Positions 10,852-20,978 of a stretch of 64,000 nt of DNA are shown piece by piece. The position numbers and the translations under genes are program-made. This stretch comes from Symsagittifera roscoffensis (taxonomy: Eukaryota > Xenacoelomorpha > Acoela > Convolutidae): positions 38,901,888 to 38,965,887 of the forward strand of contig NC_087065.1 of the NCBI RefSeq assembly GCF_963678635.1, read 5' to 3'. The notes below the pieces were generated by a model. It searched no databases. It was not told the origin of the DNA and was given only the letters and a program-made list of their open reading frames with translations. Positions within the stretch are counted from its first letter, which is position 1. Each line of letters starts with the position of its first letter.

Positions 10852-11511
10852 CATGAACATGGGAATATCCGTTATTTTTCTTTTAATTCTGTTGAGCAGT
10901 ATTGATATTATAAGAAAAAAATTTGATGAAACTACAAAAATCAAAAAATGCGCGAAACATTGTTTCCATTTTTTAACTCAAATAATAAGCGATTGAAACA
11001 ATTCATATTAGAAACCAATTTGTAGCGATTTCAGTTGGGTTTTGATGCTCGGCAGTCCGTTGCCTAGAGTCTTCAGAAAATGTCTTGTTTGTTGGTAAAA
11101 CCAATGAGTTTTCTATGAAACTAATCATAGAGGTATCACAAAACGTACACATCGACTATTCAAAAATTGACAACACTTCTCCTGGACAAAAACCAACAAA
11201 ACTAATGAAAAACATATATTTTTTGACATAATTATTACACAAGCAAAAACTTATCAATTGCAGTTTAAGAAGTCATATATAGAACAGTAAGAACCACTAT
11301 TAGCAGAATTTTTGACTCTTGATTACGTTTAATAGAAAAACTTAGAACCGTTTCCAATTTTTGTGATGATATCGAAATCGAAGTTTTGAAAAAGATGGAA
11401 ATTATCTATTTGGTGTTGGCATCCAAATACTTTTTTTACAAAACTGATTGAGCGAAAAATCTAAGCAATGATTGCACATATGATTTTCCTGTACCCAGGA
11501 GATTTTCTGTG
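10852..11511. other. No supported gene
   Basis: The frame 10805-10996 includes a hydrophobic stretch, but it starts inside the duplicated hairpin block and has no other support. Confidence 0.4.
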
Positions 11512-11855
11512 AAAGATCTGAAAATATTTAATTTTTACATAAGTTGGTTCTCAGATCTGAAGTTCTTTATTTCAGATCTTGATAAAAATTTGAAATTTTC
11601 AGAGCTAAAATTTGGATCTGAAATCTAAAATTTTAGATCTGAAATAACCAAGAAAAAATTTTATTTCAGATCTGAACTAGATTTTTTTTCAGATCTGAAA
11701 CAACTAAGAGAAACAGGGTTTCAGATCTGAAATTAGACTGAAATAGCCAATTCTTAAAGTATCCAAGCGTTATTTTAACATTTAACAACCCATTTCAGAT
11801 CTGAAATTTAGATCTGAAAAAGAGATCTGAAAAAAATTATTTCAGATCTGAATGA
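11512..11855. repeat. Cluster of TTCAGATCTGAA palindromes
   Basis: Within about 340 bases the perfect 12-base palindrome TTCAGATCTGAA occurs five times (near 11665, 11689, 11720, 11793, 11840). AGATCTGA occurs about ten times at irregular 15-75-base spacing, always embedded in T-rich and A-rich arms. It is not a regular tandem repeat. Confidence 0.85.
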
Positions 11856-12879
11856 GAACATTTACTAGGTACTAGCTTCTTCTTTGTTTTATCCAATGAA
11901 AACTTTCAAAGTTTTGAGAGCTTGTGTGTTGGCAAGCAACGTTATTGCTGCTATAGAAACAGCAACCAATAGTTTAAATTCAAACGCAAAGGGTTGAATA
12001 AATGAACCTTTCAAAACTCTTGGGATGGAAAGATGTTTTAATATCGACAAGTTTTGATGAGCTTTAACTCTAATAACTTCAATACTTAATTGTCCGTCTA
12101 CGAAAAAAAATTAAGAAAAAACAATAAGAATATTTTGTTAGGCAAAATTGGGTTATTTTGAATTTCGAGCTGTGAGGCCAAACTTCCAGCAAATTTTTTT
12201 GAAAACAGAATGACATTTTATAGATCAGCTTTGAGATTTTGCATGTTTAAGCTACAAACTAATGTGACTTACGTTTCCTCGTCTTATATGGAGTCAATTT
12301 TTAAATTTGCAACGGGATTGTACGAATAGTTTCATATCTGCAAAACATTTTTGTCATACTGCGGGAAACTAGAGATCTCAAAATCTTAAAAGTAAATCCC
12401 TGTCATTATTTTGGGTATTTTGTTGGTTAGTTTTAGCTTTTCAGAAAAATTCAAAATATCTAGATAATATGAAAATGTTGAAAAAAAACTCTCTTGTTTT
12501 TGCGAAAGTGTAATTTTTTGGGTAAGTCATTTGCAGCAGCAAATAATTCTTTTAAAATGCAAAAACTTTGTTGCAACTTTCAAAAGAAAAAAAATGATGT
12601 GCCTGGTCCTTTTTTCTTCAGTCACATTTGGAGCTTTGAAGCAGTGCTCTTTGAGTGGAGCATCTTATCTGAAAACTTGTAACTTTTGAGCTAAAAACTT
12701 CAAAAATATTGTGGCGATTTTTTCTGTGACCATTTTTTTGATAAAAAGGGTTTAAAAAACGCCAATTTGGTCATTTTGGGATGATACATGAAGAACTTAT
12801 TTTTCCTACCTAAGCGTAAGCGGCAAAAGTAAGGTTCTAACTTGAATTTCACGTTGTACTTTAAATTAGAATGTGAACG
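11856..12879. other. No supported gene
   Basis: AT-rich DNA. The frame 12494-12682 has no supporting feature. Confidence 0.4.
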
Positions 12880-13110
12880 ACATAAATTGTTATAATGACT
12901 ATGTTATAATTACAATCGTACTTTAGCCAAAATATAAATAATTATAAATTGTTTGAACAATTTATAATCTATTAAAAAGATAATGTTTTGGGTGACATTT
13001 TAATAAACTATAATCAATTATAATTGATTATAATTATTTCGAAAACTTCTAATACTCTCTTATAATATCTTATAATATATTATATTTTATTCTAATAGAT
13101 TAAAATAGCT
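12880..13110. repeat. AT-palindrome cluster
   Basis: It is rich in TTATAA/ATTATAAT words. Two perfect inverted repeats stand out: ATTATAAATTGTT (12941-12953) with its complement at 12956-12968, and the 20-base perfect palindrome TAATCAATTATAATTGATTA at 13011-13030. TTATAATAT words repeat at 13060-13085. Confidence 0.7.
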
Positions 13111-13289
13111 TTTTCCATCAAAATATTATCTCACAAAAAATCAATTGTTACGGATTTTAATTTAGCTAATCTGCATGAAAACACATTAAAAATCAAACTG
13201 AAATTAAGTTTAAGCTATAAGTATAAAGTTACAATTTCCTTTGGTTCATCAGTTCCTCTCATTCATGAGAGAAGTGAAGGTACGTGAGA

Positions 13290-13495
13290 TGCAACTTGAG
13301 GTGACCTTCAGGTGCAGGTAGGAATCACCTTCAGGTGACATGTGGGTGTAGGTAGGATGCACCTTCAGGTGAGAGGTGGGTGTAGGTAGGATTCACCTTC
13401 AGGTGGTTGGGACAAAAACAGAAGAAAGGAATCTTACCTGCGCGCACCTTTCACGTGCAGGAGAATTTTACCTGCACGCACCTGTCACCTGGAAA
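13290..13495. repeat. Minisatellite of CAGGTG/CACCTG units
   Basis: Three to four imperfect ~34-40-base units each contain CACCTTCAGGTG and a GTGGGTGTAGGTAGGAT spacer (CAGGTG at 13309, 13332, 13366, 13400). A second segment carries CACCTG in the opposite orientation (13479, 13486). CAGGTG/CACCTG is an E-box of the Snail/ZEB class, but the periodicity alone may explain it. Confidence 0.75.
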
Positions 13496-14399
13496 CCCCA
13501 ACAACCAACAACGATTGGTTAATTTATTCAAACCACCAACCGTGCACGTCTCCCCACTCCCAACACAACACCCCCCAGATTGGAATTATTACCGGTGTAG
13601 TTATTACCGGTATAATTATTACCCCACCCAGGTTGAATTACTATAAGAAAAACAATTCCGTCGCCCAAAATCTTCCAGTTTTCAAAAAGTTCAAGCCTAG
13701 GTGACTTCCGGAATTTTAATTTAAAAAAAATTCTCATACTAATATAGGTTCTGTGGAAGCCGCGCTTCAATTTTTTATGATTGAGAAAACATTACGGTCG
13801 GGAGGGGCAGTAAGAGCGATAAATTGTTTTAATAAAACAAGAAAGACTTTTTAAAATTTTTGTAGAATGCATAGTTCATTTCTCCCACGGAAGTACAATT
13901 CAAATCCGAAGTTTTCAAAAAAACACTATTTACCATACTATCTGCCACCCAGGACCAATTAAATTAAAATGAATTTGACAAGAAGCTGGAACAGCAGGGA
14001 CACAAGCTGGAACAGCTGCAAAAGGAGAAAAGGAGGAAGGGGGCTGATTTCGAACATTCTGAGGTGGAGTAATAATTATACCAATTTGATTGACCAGAAA
14101 TACATTTGTATATTGACTAGACCAGTTTAATATTTCGACCTCAACCTATAATTAATATTTTTGGCCTAAATTCCATCACCTAAATGGCCGCCGCTAACCT
14201 GGAGAGACTTTGGCTCAATCTAGTCAATATAAGAACATTTTCATATGATCATGTTTAGGCGTTTTAAGGCGTCACACTAATTAAAAATTGTAATTTCGAA
14301 ATTTAAAAAAAATGAACTAAAAAGTGGTAAAAAATGACACCAACTGCAAAACCAGCAACCAACACAAAACAAAACAAAACTAAATCAAAATGTGAAGTT
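13496..14399. other. No supported gene
   Basis: It contains a short triplicate of ATTATTACCGGTRTA-like words at 13586-13624. The open frames on both strands here are compositional. Confidence 0.4.
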
Positions 14400-14630
14400 T
14401 GTTGAATACTAATGGATTATGGTCGATTAAAATGGTTTTTAATTCAAAACAATTTGAGGAAAAATTTACCAAAAATTAATCGATTACAATCGACTATAAT
14501 CAATTAAAATGGTTTTTTTTGTTTCGAGTAACATTATTTCTAGTAGTAACATTATAATCCATTTTTGATTGATTGTGATCTATTCTTTTTGAAATTTTTG
14601 GAGACTGACAAGAATAATCCATTTTAATCT
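14400..14630. repeat. Degenerate AATGG/ATTAATCGATTA repeats
   Basis: Loose repetition of words such as TCGATTAAAATGG, TCGATTACAATCGA, AATCAATTAAAATGG and AATCCATTTT. Composition resembles 12880-13110, and the borders are unclear. Confidence 0.45.
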
Positions 14631-15486
14631 GTTTTTTTTACTCTTTTAACTGAGTGCGGGTGACGACAGATAAAGTATATTTTTGATTTTTTTCTCAATA
14701 GTTGATAGTTTAAATAAGAATTATGTATGCAGAAAAAACTTCACCTCTCCGTAATTTGTTCGATAGTCGAAATACACTTTTTCTAAGCTTATCTTACGTG
14801 GTTTTTAAATTGAGTAGACAATTATATTTGCCCTTAAAGGGTTAAGCCGAATGTCTCGACTGCTGTTTACTGCGTCTGAACAATGTTTTTTTTGACAAAA
14901 ATGCAAGATTTTCGAAAACAAATTAGCAGTTTTTTAAATTTTTATTTTTTCAAATTTTTGTAGCATATTTATTGAAAGTATCTAACGCTTCATTCATCTA
15001 TTTAAACGCACAACGCGTAAGCAGCGCACTGATTTGTCTTACAAACTATTTGGAACTCAACCATTTGAAACAAATGAACTTTAATGAACTGTTACTACAC
15101 CCACAATCATCTGTTATTTTCTTAAATTCTTCATCAACTTTTTTTGGAACTGAATTACTTGTAATAAAAACAAAAAGCACTAAGTTTAACAAGGCCTGAA
15201 GTTCAATCGGCTTGAGTACCGTTGGTTTGTTGAGCTAAACCCAATTACAAAACAGGCACCCCTCCCCCTTCCCTACATCAGTATTTCAACTTTCTTGCTT
15301 GCACCACTTGATTGATGCTTTATGATGAGTTTATCGCTAGCACCGAGAATCAAGTTGGATTTTTTAAAACGAAAATATTAGATACACCCCTGAAAAATGT
15401 GATAAACCAACAAATGAGATCAAAACTCCGCCAGCTCTAATTTTGAGCTTATTTTAGTTTACTCAAAACCATTACTTTTCTGTTTT
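14631..15486. other. Upstream region of the first LRR gene
   Basis: The frame 14972-15199 has no domain or signal. No gene is supported before the TATA element of the LRR gene. Confidence 0.4.
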
Positions 15487-15494
15487 TATAAATA
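15487..15494 (+). promoter_or_regulatory. Candidate TATA box (TATAAATA)
   Basis: TATAAATA lies 34-41 bases before the start codon of the LRR gene. That would place transcription start almost at the ATG, so the 5' UTR would be very short. Plausible, but AT-rich DNA makes chance matches likely. Confidence 0.35.
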
Positions 15495-15527
15495 CGTTTC
15501 TGCATGTTTTTACCGCACTAGAGAAAA

Positions 15528-16664
15528 ATGAATACAGCGTGTGTGCTATTTATTGTGTTTTTCTTGTTTCTGGCTGAAAATTTTGTTTGTTCAGTTGTTT
15601 GTCCAGATAAGTGTCGGTGCTCTACTTATGACTCACAGATGACCCAAGAGCTAGTCGTGGATTGTTCATTCGCAAACTACTCAGTGTTTCCTAGGCTTCT
15701 TCCAAAAGCACAGATTGCCAATTTTTCCTCAAACAGTTTAGAATTTCTGGATGAATCGGCGTTCCGTGGAAGCCAGTATTTGAAAACCATCGATTTATCG
15801 GGCAATAAAATACGACAACTTGGGCCGGAACTATTCAACGGTTTACACAACTTGCAGACAGTATTTCTAAACAATAATGACCTTTCTTTTTTCAATTGGC
15901 ATGTTTTCGATAGATACATTTCCCCTGGTCAGAGCCTCGCCAGCTCAGAGCTGCGTCGCATCAATCTCAACGACAACCCGTGGCACTGCAATTGTCCACT
16001 AAAACTAGTCTGGAACAAACTTGAAACCCTCCAAGGAGTCGAGTTCGAGCCTTTAGTCTGCTTTTCGCCTTCAAACTTAAACGGTCGTCGAATCGCAGAC
16101 TTGAATGACTTATGCGACGACAAAATGAGCATCCACGATATTATCATAATAGCATTAGCGATTTTTTGCTCGATTCTTAGTGTAATTTTTACATTTTGGG
16201 GCCAATTGAAGGGTTGTATTTGTATGTGCAGACAATCGACAGCAGAAGTTCCGCTTGAGCGCATCTCAAAATCTTCTGATAATCCTGCGCGTAGTCGAGA
16301 TTTGAATGATTATAACCGTTTTGATATTTCTGTGAATCAAGAATACGCAAGCAGTAACTATGATTATTTTGATGGCAGTGGATCCGACGTGTATTCCGAC
16401 CACATAGCGGCGAACAGTAATTATGTTCCAATTGAGAGGCGAGAGAGTCGAATCAGACCTGGTTCACAACCTAGCGGCGGCGGTCAGTTTAGTCCAAGAG
16501 GGAGTCAGTTTAGTCCATCGCGGCCGACCATAGCTCCGTACAGAGAGAGCTTCAGAAGTGTTTCGGTTGACCAGAGGTACAACATGCCGGTATCAGTTTC
16601 GATTCCGGAAGCTCCGCTAGAGTCACATCGTCGTTTGCCGAGTTTCAAGGAAACCAGTATATGA
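15528..16664 (+). CDS. LRR type I membrane protein (single exon)
   Basis: 378 aa, intronless. Residues 1-22 form a signal peptide. CPDKCRCS (25-32) is an LRRNT cap, and three typical LRRs lie at about 62-130 (LKTIDLSGNKIRQL, LQTVFLNNNDL). NPWHCNCPLKLVWNKL (150-165) with later Cys at 178 and 195 is an LRRCT. A hydrophobic span at about 202-226 crosses the membrane and is followed by a Cys cluster GCICMC (229-234), possibly palmitoylated. The tail of ~145 residues is rich in Ser, Arg and Tyr and includes a repeat of SPRGSQFSPS type. The layout resembles small neuronal or adhesion LRR proteins with a short ectodomain. The ligand is unknown. A diverged paralogue lies at 53896-54702. Confidence 0.92.
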   Translation: MNTACVLFIVFFLFLAENFVCSVVCPDKCRCSTYDSQMTQELVVDCSFANYSVFPRLLPKAQIANFSSNSLEFLDESAFRGSQYLKTIDLSGNKIRQLGPELFNGLHNLQTVFLNNNDLSFFNWHVFDRYISPGQSLASSELRRINLNDNPWHCNCPLKLVWNKLETLQGVEFEPLVCFSPSNLNGRRIADLNDLCDDKMSIHDIIIIALAIFCSILSVIFTFWGQLKGCICMCRQSTAEVPLERISKSSDNPARSRDLNDYNRFDISVNQEYASSNYDYFDGSGSDVYSDHIAANSNYVPIERRESRIRPGSQPSGGGQFSPRGSQFSPSRPTIAPYRESFRSVSVDQRYNMPVSVSIPEAPLESHRRLPSFKETSI

Positions 16665-16810
16665 ACAGTCAAAAATTGCGCAAACGATTATTGAACTGTT
16701 GAATTTTCATTATTAAAGAAATGTACACGAAAAAAATGATTGAATTAAAATGATGTTTGTAAAATTTCTACCAGCAAGAAAATTAAAAACAAAGTTAGAA
16801 AAGTATGAAA

Positions 16811-16816
16811 AATAAA
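16811..16816 (+). terminator. Candidate polyadenylation signal AATAAA
   Basis: AATAAA about 150 bases after the LRR stop codon. An ATTAAA variant at about 16712 is an alternative. Confidence 0.45.
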
Positions 16817-17087
16817 AATTGGAATTTTTTTGAAAGTTAGAACCTCATAGCAACATGACTATCGTGTTAGGCGGTGTAAAATGATGCAAGCTTGCAGTAT
16901 AACACCATAAAACGTCTATTTGCGGGCACATGAGAACTTTATATCGGATCTATTTCTGAAGTCATCCTGGGTATTCATCTCATGCAGCAAAAACAAATTT
17001 GTCAGAATAAAAACGTTGCAGAGCTCGGGAGCCGAGACAAACCAACGTTGTTGCTCCAAGTTTGACGAAAATGTAATCAAATATTTC

Positions 17088-17399
17088 GGGAGGGGGGGTC
17101 GGATTTTCAAAAAAAAATTTCAAAAATTTGTCGACCTTTTTTTGGTCGGCCAAATTGATTTTGTGGGCACTCTCAGAATACTATAAATACAATATTTTTA
17201 CAAAATTTTTTTTTGCAACGCAGGCAAACTTTGAAAAAAAAACAGGTCAAAAAAGCCGGTTCAGCACTTTTTGGAACTCTTTGGCTGGTGAAGGGGTTAA
17301 ATCCTTTTTGGGACTCTTTGGCTGGTGAAGGGGTTAAATCCTTGAAAAAAAAACAACCGACGCCCCTTACCCCCCCCCCACCAAAAAAATCCACCCCTG
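17088..17399 (+). mobile_element. hAT-type MITE, 5'-truncated variant
   Basis: It begins with the internal block GGGGGGGTCGGATTTTCAAAAA, as in 1298-1724, and ends AAATCCACCCCTG. The left terminal repeat is absent. It contains a 39-base direct duplication (17266-17304 and 17305-17343) around TTTGGCTGGTGAAGGGGTTAA. Open frames through it are repeat-derived. Confidence 0.7.
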
Positions 17400-17568
17400 C
17401 ATCAGCTACTGTATAGTTTATGCTGCAACTTTTGTCTCGCATAGCTAAATTTGTGAGCTCATTCTTTTTTGACGAACATGTTCTCCTAGTCGTCATTTGT
17501 TTCTTCTTTAGCAAACTGGAAACTTTCAAGGGTGAGTTGATGGAACGCATTATTACAATGCATCTAAG
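17400..17568. other. Spacer between two MITE copies
   Basis: No gene was recognised. The frames crossing it continue into the MITEs. Confidence 0.4.
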
Positions 17569-17972
17569 CAGGAATGGATCTGGGATTTATTCAAACCGGG
17601 CAAAATTATTTTGTCAAAAAATTCCGCGGCTCGCAAATTTTCGAAAAAGAAGCTCAAATTGCCATTTTGCAACGTTTGGAAGGTTTTGGTGCGTTTTACT
17701 GCGTTTTTTTGGTGCGCGCTCCTCCCTCAAAGACTTGCGCTTTTTAACTGGCGCTTTTAAAAATTTTTTGGGCAATTTGGCCAAAAATGTAGGCCAAAAA
17801 TGAATGCCGACAAACACTAAAAAATAGGGATCGTTTAGACACTAAAATTTGAAATTTTGTTCTCTCGGAGAAAATGCTTGTCGTTCAAATTTCTTCAATG
17901 GAAATTGTATGATACAATTTTTTTGGAGGTGAATCCGGGGACAGAGTCTCCCCTCTTCTAAGTCCGCCCCTG
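17569..17972. mobile_element. hAT-type MITE with near-perfect TSD
   Basis: It starts CAGGAATGGATCTGGG (a diverged form of CAGGGGCGGATC) and ends CTAAGTCCGCCCCTG. The flanks CATCTAAG (17561-17568) and CATCTAAA (17973-17980) are an 8-bp target duplication with one change. It is 404 bp and shares GCGTTTTTTTGGTGCGCGCT and other internal blocks with the other copies. Confidence 0.82.
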
Positions 17973-17980
17973 CATCTAAA

Positions 17981-18816
17981 TATTTCTAATCCTTTCTTAC
18001 AGATCTAATCACATGCTTGAAGCAACAGCTTTAGGAAAAGTCATTGCAATTATTAAGCTAATCATATAACATTTTTTCAACTTTGTGTGTTTTTCATCTG
18101 ATCAGTTGAAAAATCGGGAGAAACTTTGTATTCAGGTGTGTTTTAGTTTTTTCTTTTTGTTTTTCACGCAAATTCAAGTACCACAAATATTCATCAGAAT
18201 GGGTTGAGTGATATATTATATTGAAACCATTTAAATTGTGATTCGAACGACATTAACTAAAACTGGTTTGAAAATTTTGATTTTTTTTTGTCTAATTTCG
18301 AACTAATATGGTGTGAGCGAATAGGCTTACAATAGCTTATTTAAGCTTACTTTAAGCCGTGAAAGCTAGTTGTTCTCAAATAAAAGTAGTTTTTGGAATT
18401 TTTTAGCGCCATTTTGTACACAAAGTTGAAAATTCGGAAAAAATTTTGTAATTTTTTTAAATTTTATTTTTAATTTTTTTAAACATTATTTTTCGTTTTT
18501 CTAGTCAATTTTTTCTGCAAAAATGTTTTCCGAATAGCCTTTGTTACTATGACTGTGAACTATGCTTAAGTTTTGTTTTCGTTCAGATCATTTTATCGCT
18601 ACAGAAAAAAACGGCACTAATTTGAAAAAAATATATGTCGACTGTGGTCGGAACATTCTGGGCTATCCTTGTTCTTAACATGTTTTCATCACTTTGAGTT
18701 GTCTGCAATGACTTCAGTGAGTCACTAAATTTCGCATATCAAAATGTAGTGTTCTTTTGATTTTGTTTATATCCTCTTCATTTTTTCCTAATAAGTTCTT
18801 TTCTGATTTGTAGCAA
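17981..18816. other. AT-rich, no gene seen; 3' flank of the GPCR
   Basis: Downstream (minus sense) of the GPCR stop. No coding signal beyond 18817 was found. Confidence 0.4.
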
Positions 18817-19189
18817 TCAGTTAACGCCAAGTTTTTCTTCAATTGCTTTAAGAAAAGAAGCGCGATACACTTTGCCACTCATACAGTAGAACAGAAAGTT
18901 GGCCGAAATATTAATAATCACCGTCGCTTCCGTGGCCGCTGTGAAGAAAAGCACTCGACTCCTGGATTCTTAGCACGTGAAAGGAGTCCGGAGAAGACTT
19001 AAGCTAGCACCGAGATAACCAAAAACGATACAGCTAAGCAGAACAGGATCCGAACATACTCCCTCGCATTCTGCTGCTTCTGACCTTTTCGTTCGGAATT
19101 ATGGTCGGGTGCTACCGGGTCTTCTGATCCGCGGGTCGAAGTGGCATTTCCCTTCCTTTTCCCCAATCCCTTGTCTCCGTTTCGTTTAT
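18817..19189 (-). pseudogene. GPCR last exon: ICL3, TM6, TM7, C-tail
   Basis: The acceptor ACCAACAG lies just upstream. The first two bases complete the codon left by the TM5 exon. The exon reads a Lys/Arg-rich third intracellular loop, then TM6 (ARE-YVRILFCLAVSFLVISV), then an in-frame TAA (19001-18999). After a frameshift comes TM7 with ATEATVIINISANFLFYCMS, which fits the N.xxNFLFYC type of peptide (FMRFamide-receptor-like) GPCRs, then a short tail ending at TGA (18819-18817). The stop and frameshift argue for a pseudogene. A mini-intron around 19010-18960 would be an alternative, but no GT-AG pair I tried restores the frame. The ligand is unknown. Confidence 0.7.
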
Positions 19190-19316
19190 CTGTTGGTAAT
19201 AATGTTAGAAAACTTAAGAGGAGAAACATCAATTTTCCAGATGCAATTTTTTTCTCCGGAAAAAGTTCCAACTATTTTTATCAGAAGTAGATGAATAATA
19301 AATCATATCAACTTAC

Positions 19317-19538
19317 TCTTCGTTTTTGCTCCTCCGCCATCGGTTTTTAGTTTCGTTTCGGCTCGTTTCAGCGGGGAAACCGCGAAAACAACATTGCACA
19401 CGAGTAACACTATAGGAGTGATGATGGCGAATAATAGAAGTGTTATCCATCAGCCGAATGTGTAATAGACACTCGGCAGCGAATCACCCTCTTTGAAAAA
19501 GAATACATGGAAGTACACCTCATGCTCAATCGATGATC
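19317..19538 (-). pseudogene. GPCR exon: ECL2 end, TM5, start of ICL3
   Basis: Flanked by AG (19540-19539) and a perfect donor GTAAGT (19316-19311). It encodes an acidic/aromatic extracellular stretch, then TM5 with ITLLLFAIITPIVLLVCNVV (Pro at the TM5 position) and a basic ICL3 start. An in-frame TGA (19452-19450) sits just before TM5. Both ends are compatible in phase with the TM3-TM4 exon at 47055-46810 and the exon at 19189, so the three exons form one gene. The acceptor lacks a good pyrimidine tract. Confidence 0.7.
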
Positions 19539-19540
19539 CT

Positions 19541-20186
19541 ACTCATTTATCAAATTTTTATACGTTTCATTGTTTTGGTTCCAATCATTTATTTTTCTTT
19601 TGATAGAGAAAATTTTGAATTTTTTGAGAGATGTCTCCAATAAAGGGAAAATTTTGTTGAAAAAACCTCGATATATTGTCAAAATACCTCCAACAATTCA
19701 TGTTTAACTGGCACGTGAAAAGGCATTCATTTTCAGGCAAGAGAGAACGTTTCATTCCAAACTAAGTTCGTTGCAGGCTTTCACATTTTTTAACCAAGAG
19801 CTCACAAATAATGAAAACAAAAATTCCATCGGATCAAAGCGGATGCTATTTGTTTTTAATGTCACCGCCTGATTAGTTGTTAGTTCACTCATCATTCAGG
19901 GAAAAAACCCAAATTTCCCCAAAATTGTTTTGGAACGAAATCATCGGGTATGGGACTAAAAAAAAGCTTCTCTGAGTTTTGGGAAAGCTCAGAACTTTAG
20001 TCCTTTAAAGCTTATGCATCGTTATATTCAACATACAGAGTAGCATAATGTATCTGGAATAGGTTTTGAACTAGTATTTATAAACCAATTATATTATTGA
20101 TAAAACTATCGCTATAAAATTTTACTAACTAACCAATCATATTCCAAAAATTACATTGATAATTATTTGTAAGTGCTGAAACTACT
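19541..20186 (-). other. GPCR intron remnant, right of the TM5 exon
   Basis: No exon was recognised. Its left end is the TM5 acceptor, and its right end meets the first U repeat of the array at 20187. Confidence 0.45.
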
Positions 20187-20445
20187 TGTAGTTTCTGCAC
20201 CACAACAATTCTAATAAATCTAAGACTACAGTTGTTCTCCTTTTGGACAAGCTCCAAGACCAACTCGCAAGTACCAGTATACACTAGATCTATTGAGACT
20301 AGGAGATTCAAGAGTAAGATTAAGATTAATATTAGACTAAGAGGTTGCACAAATCTATCCGGCCGAAAATAAGATAGCGTGACGAACAGACGGTGTACCT
20401 TATCTGAAAATACTCTTTGAGAAAGCTACATCAGGCTTAAACTCA
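20187..20445. repeat. U repeat, copy 1 (left border of array)
   Basis: It starts TGTAGTTTCTGC. GAAAGCTACA ends at 20430, so the first 244 bases have TGTAG...CTACA mirror ends, as an LTR might, although similarity to the other copies runs ~15 bases further. AATAAA lies 21-26 bases from the left end. It is followed by the short palindrome CTGGTTCAACCAG. No target duplication was seen and orientation is unclear. Confidence 0.7.
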
Positions 20446-20612
20446 TCTGGTTCAACCAGTGAGGCACTTCTCCTTTTCATAATATTTTGCAGCCTCTTTA
20501 AAATTTTCTACTCCCTCATAAAAACCTACTATAACTTCTCAAAAAATCTTGAGCACCTTCTCTAGGTACAAAGTTTCAACAACCTTTTAATTTTTACTAC
20601 TTTTATTTAACA

Positions 20613-20777
20613 ACAAAAAAAATCTTTCTTCTTTTTGGAATTTTTGTTATCTTTGTAGCCTCCCTCATCCTTACCATTTGGAAATGTATAAAAAAGGCAA
20701 TAATTAATTTCACATTAGCAACAATTCTCCTGATAATTTTTATCGAACAATACTATAACAACATAGGTACTAATTAG
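20613..20777 (+). pseudogene. Envelope-like glycoprotein tail (TM anchor), unit 1
   Basis: A plus-strand frame ending at TAG (20777) codes for a ~23-residue hydrophobic helix followed by a Lys-rich stop-transfer and a second hydrophobic stretch. This is the form of a type I glycoprotein anchor plus short tail. The same segment recurs at 27693 and 33067, and in diverged form at 43040. The ectodomain that should precede it is separated by the U repeat, so the gene is broken in every large unit. Confidence 0.5.
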
Positions 20778-20807
20778 GAAAAAAACTGTTTATTAAAAAA
20801 ACCAAAA

Positions 20808-20978
20808 TGCTAACCAACAACCAAATAAACAATCGCCACCAACCACTACATCCCAAGACCCCCCAACAACACCAACATATAGTAAAACAAGCCAACACTA
20901 ATCATCTACCCGTATTTCATTTTAAGAAAATCCTTATTCATTCGAAGAAAGACACGCATCATTATCCGAATCTTTGAT
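20808..20978 (+). pseudogene. Q/N/H-rich frame after the TM tail, unit 1
   Basis: Begins ATG in AAAATGC context and runs 56 codons of Gln/Asn/His-rich sequence to TGA. Similar, differently broken frames continue to about 21165, where the antisense LINE begins. Copies occur at equivalent positions in units 2 and 3. A diverged relative with the pattern NHPLF or KHPLS appears at 43300-43560. Function unknown; an accessory or capsid-like product of the same element is possible. Confidence 0.35.

Noticed and set aside
17173-17550. Minus and plus frames of 60-127 codons at 17.1-17.8 kb
   Set aside because: Composed of MITE sequence and homopolymers.
20129-20350. Hydrophobic minus-strand frame repeated in each U copy
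   Set aside because: It is a repeat-bound frame with no homologous signal, starting in U and running into differing flanks. No evidence of a gene.
20431-20462. Possible primer-binding site or tRNA B-box (CTGGTTCAACCAG) after the first U
   Set aside because: It is a short palindrome, not adjacent to the CTACA end, and does not fit an 18-base tRNA complement. It is not present after the last U.
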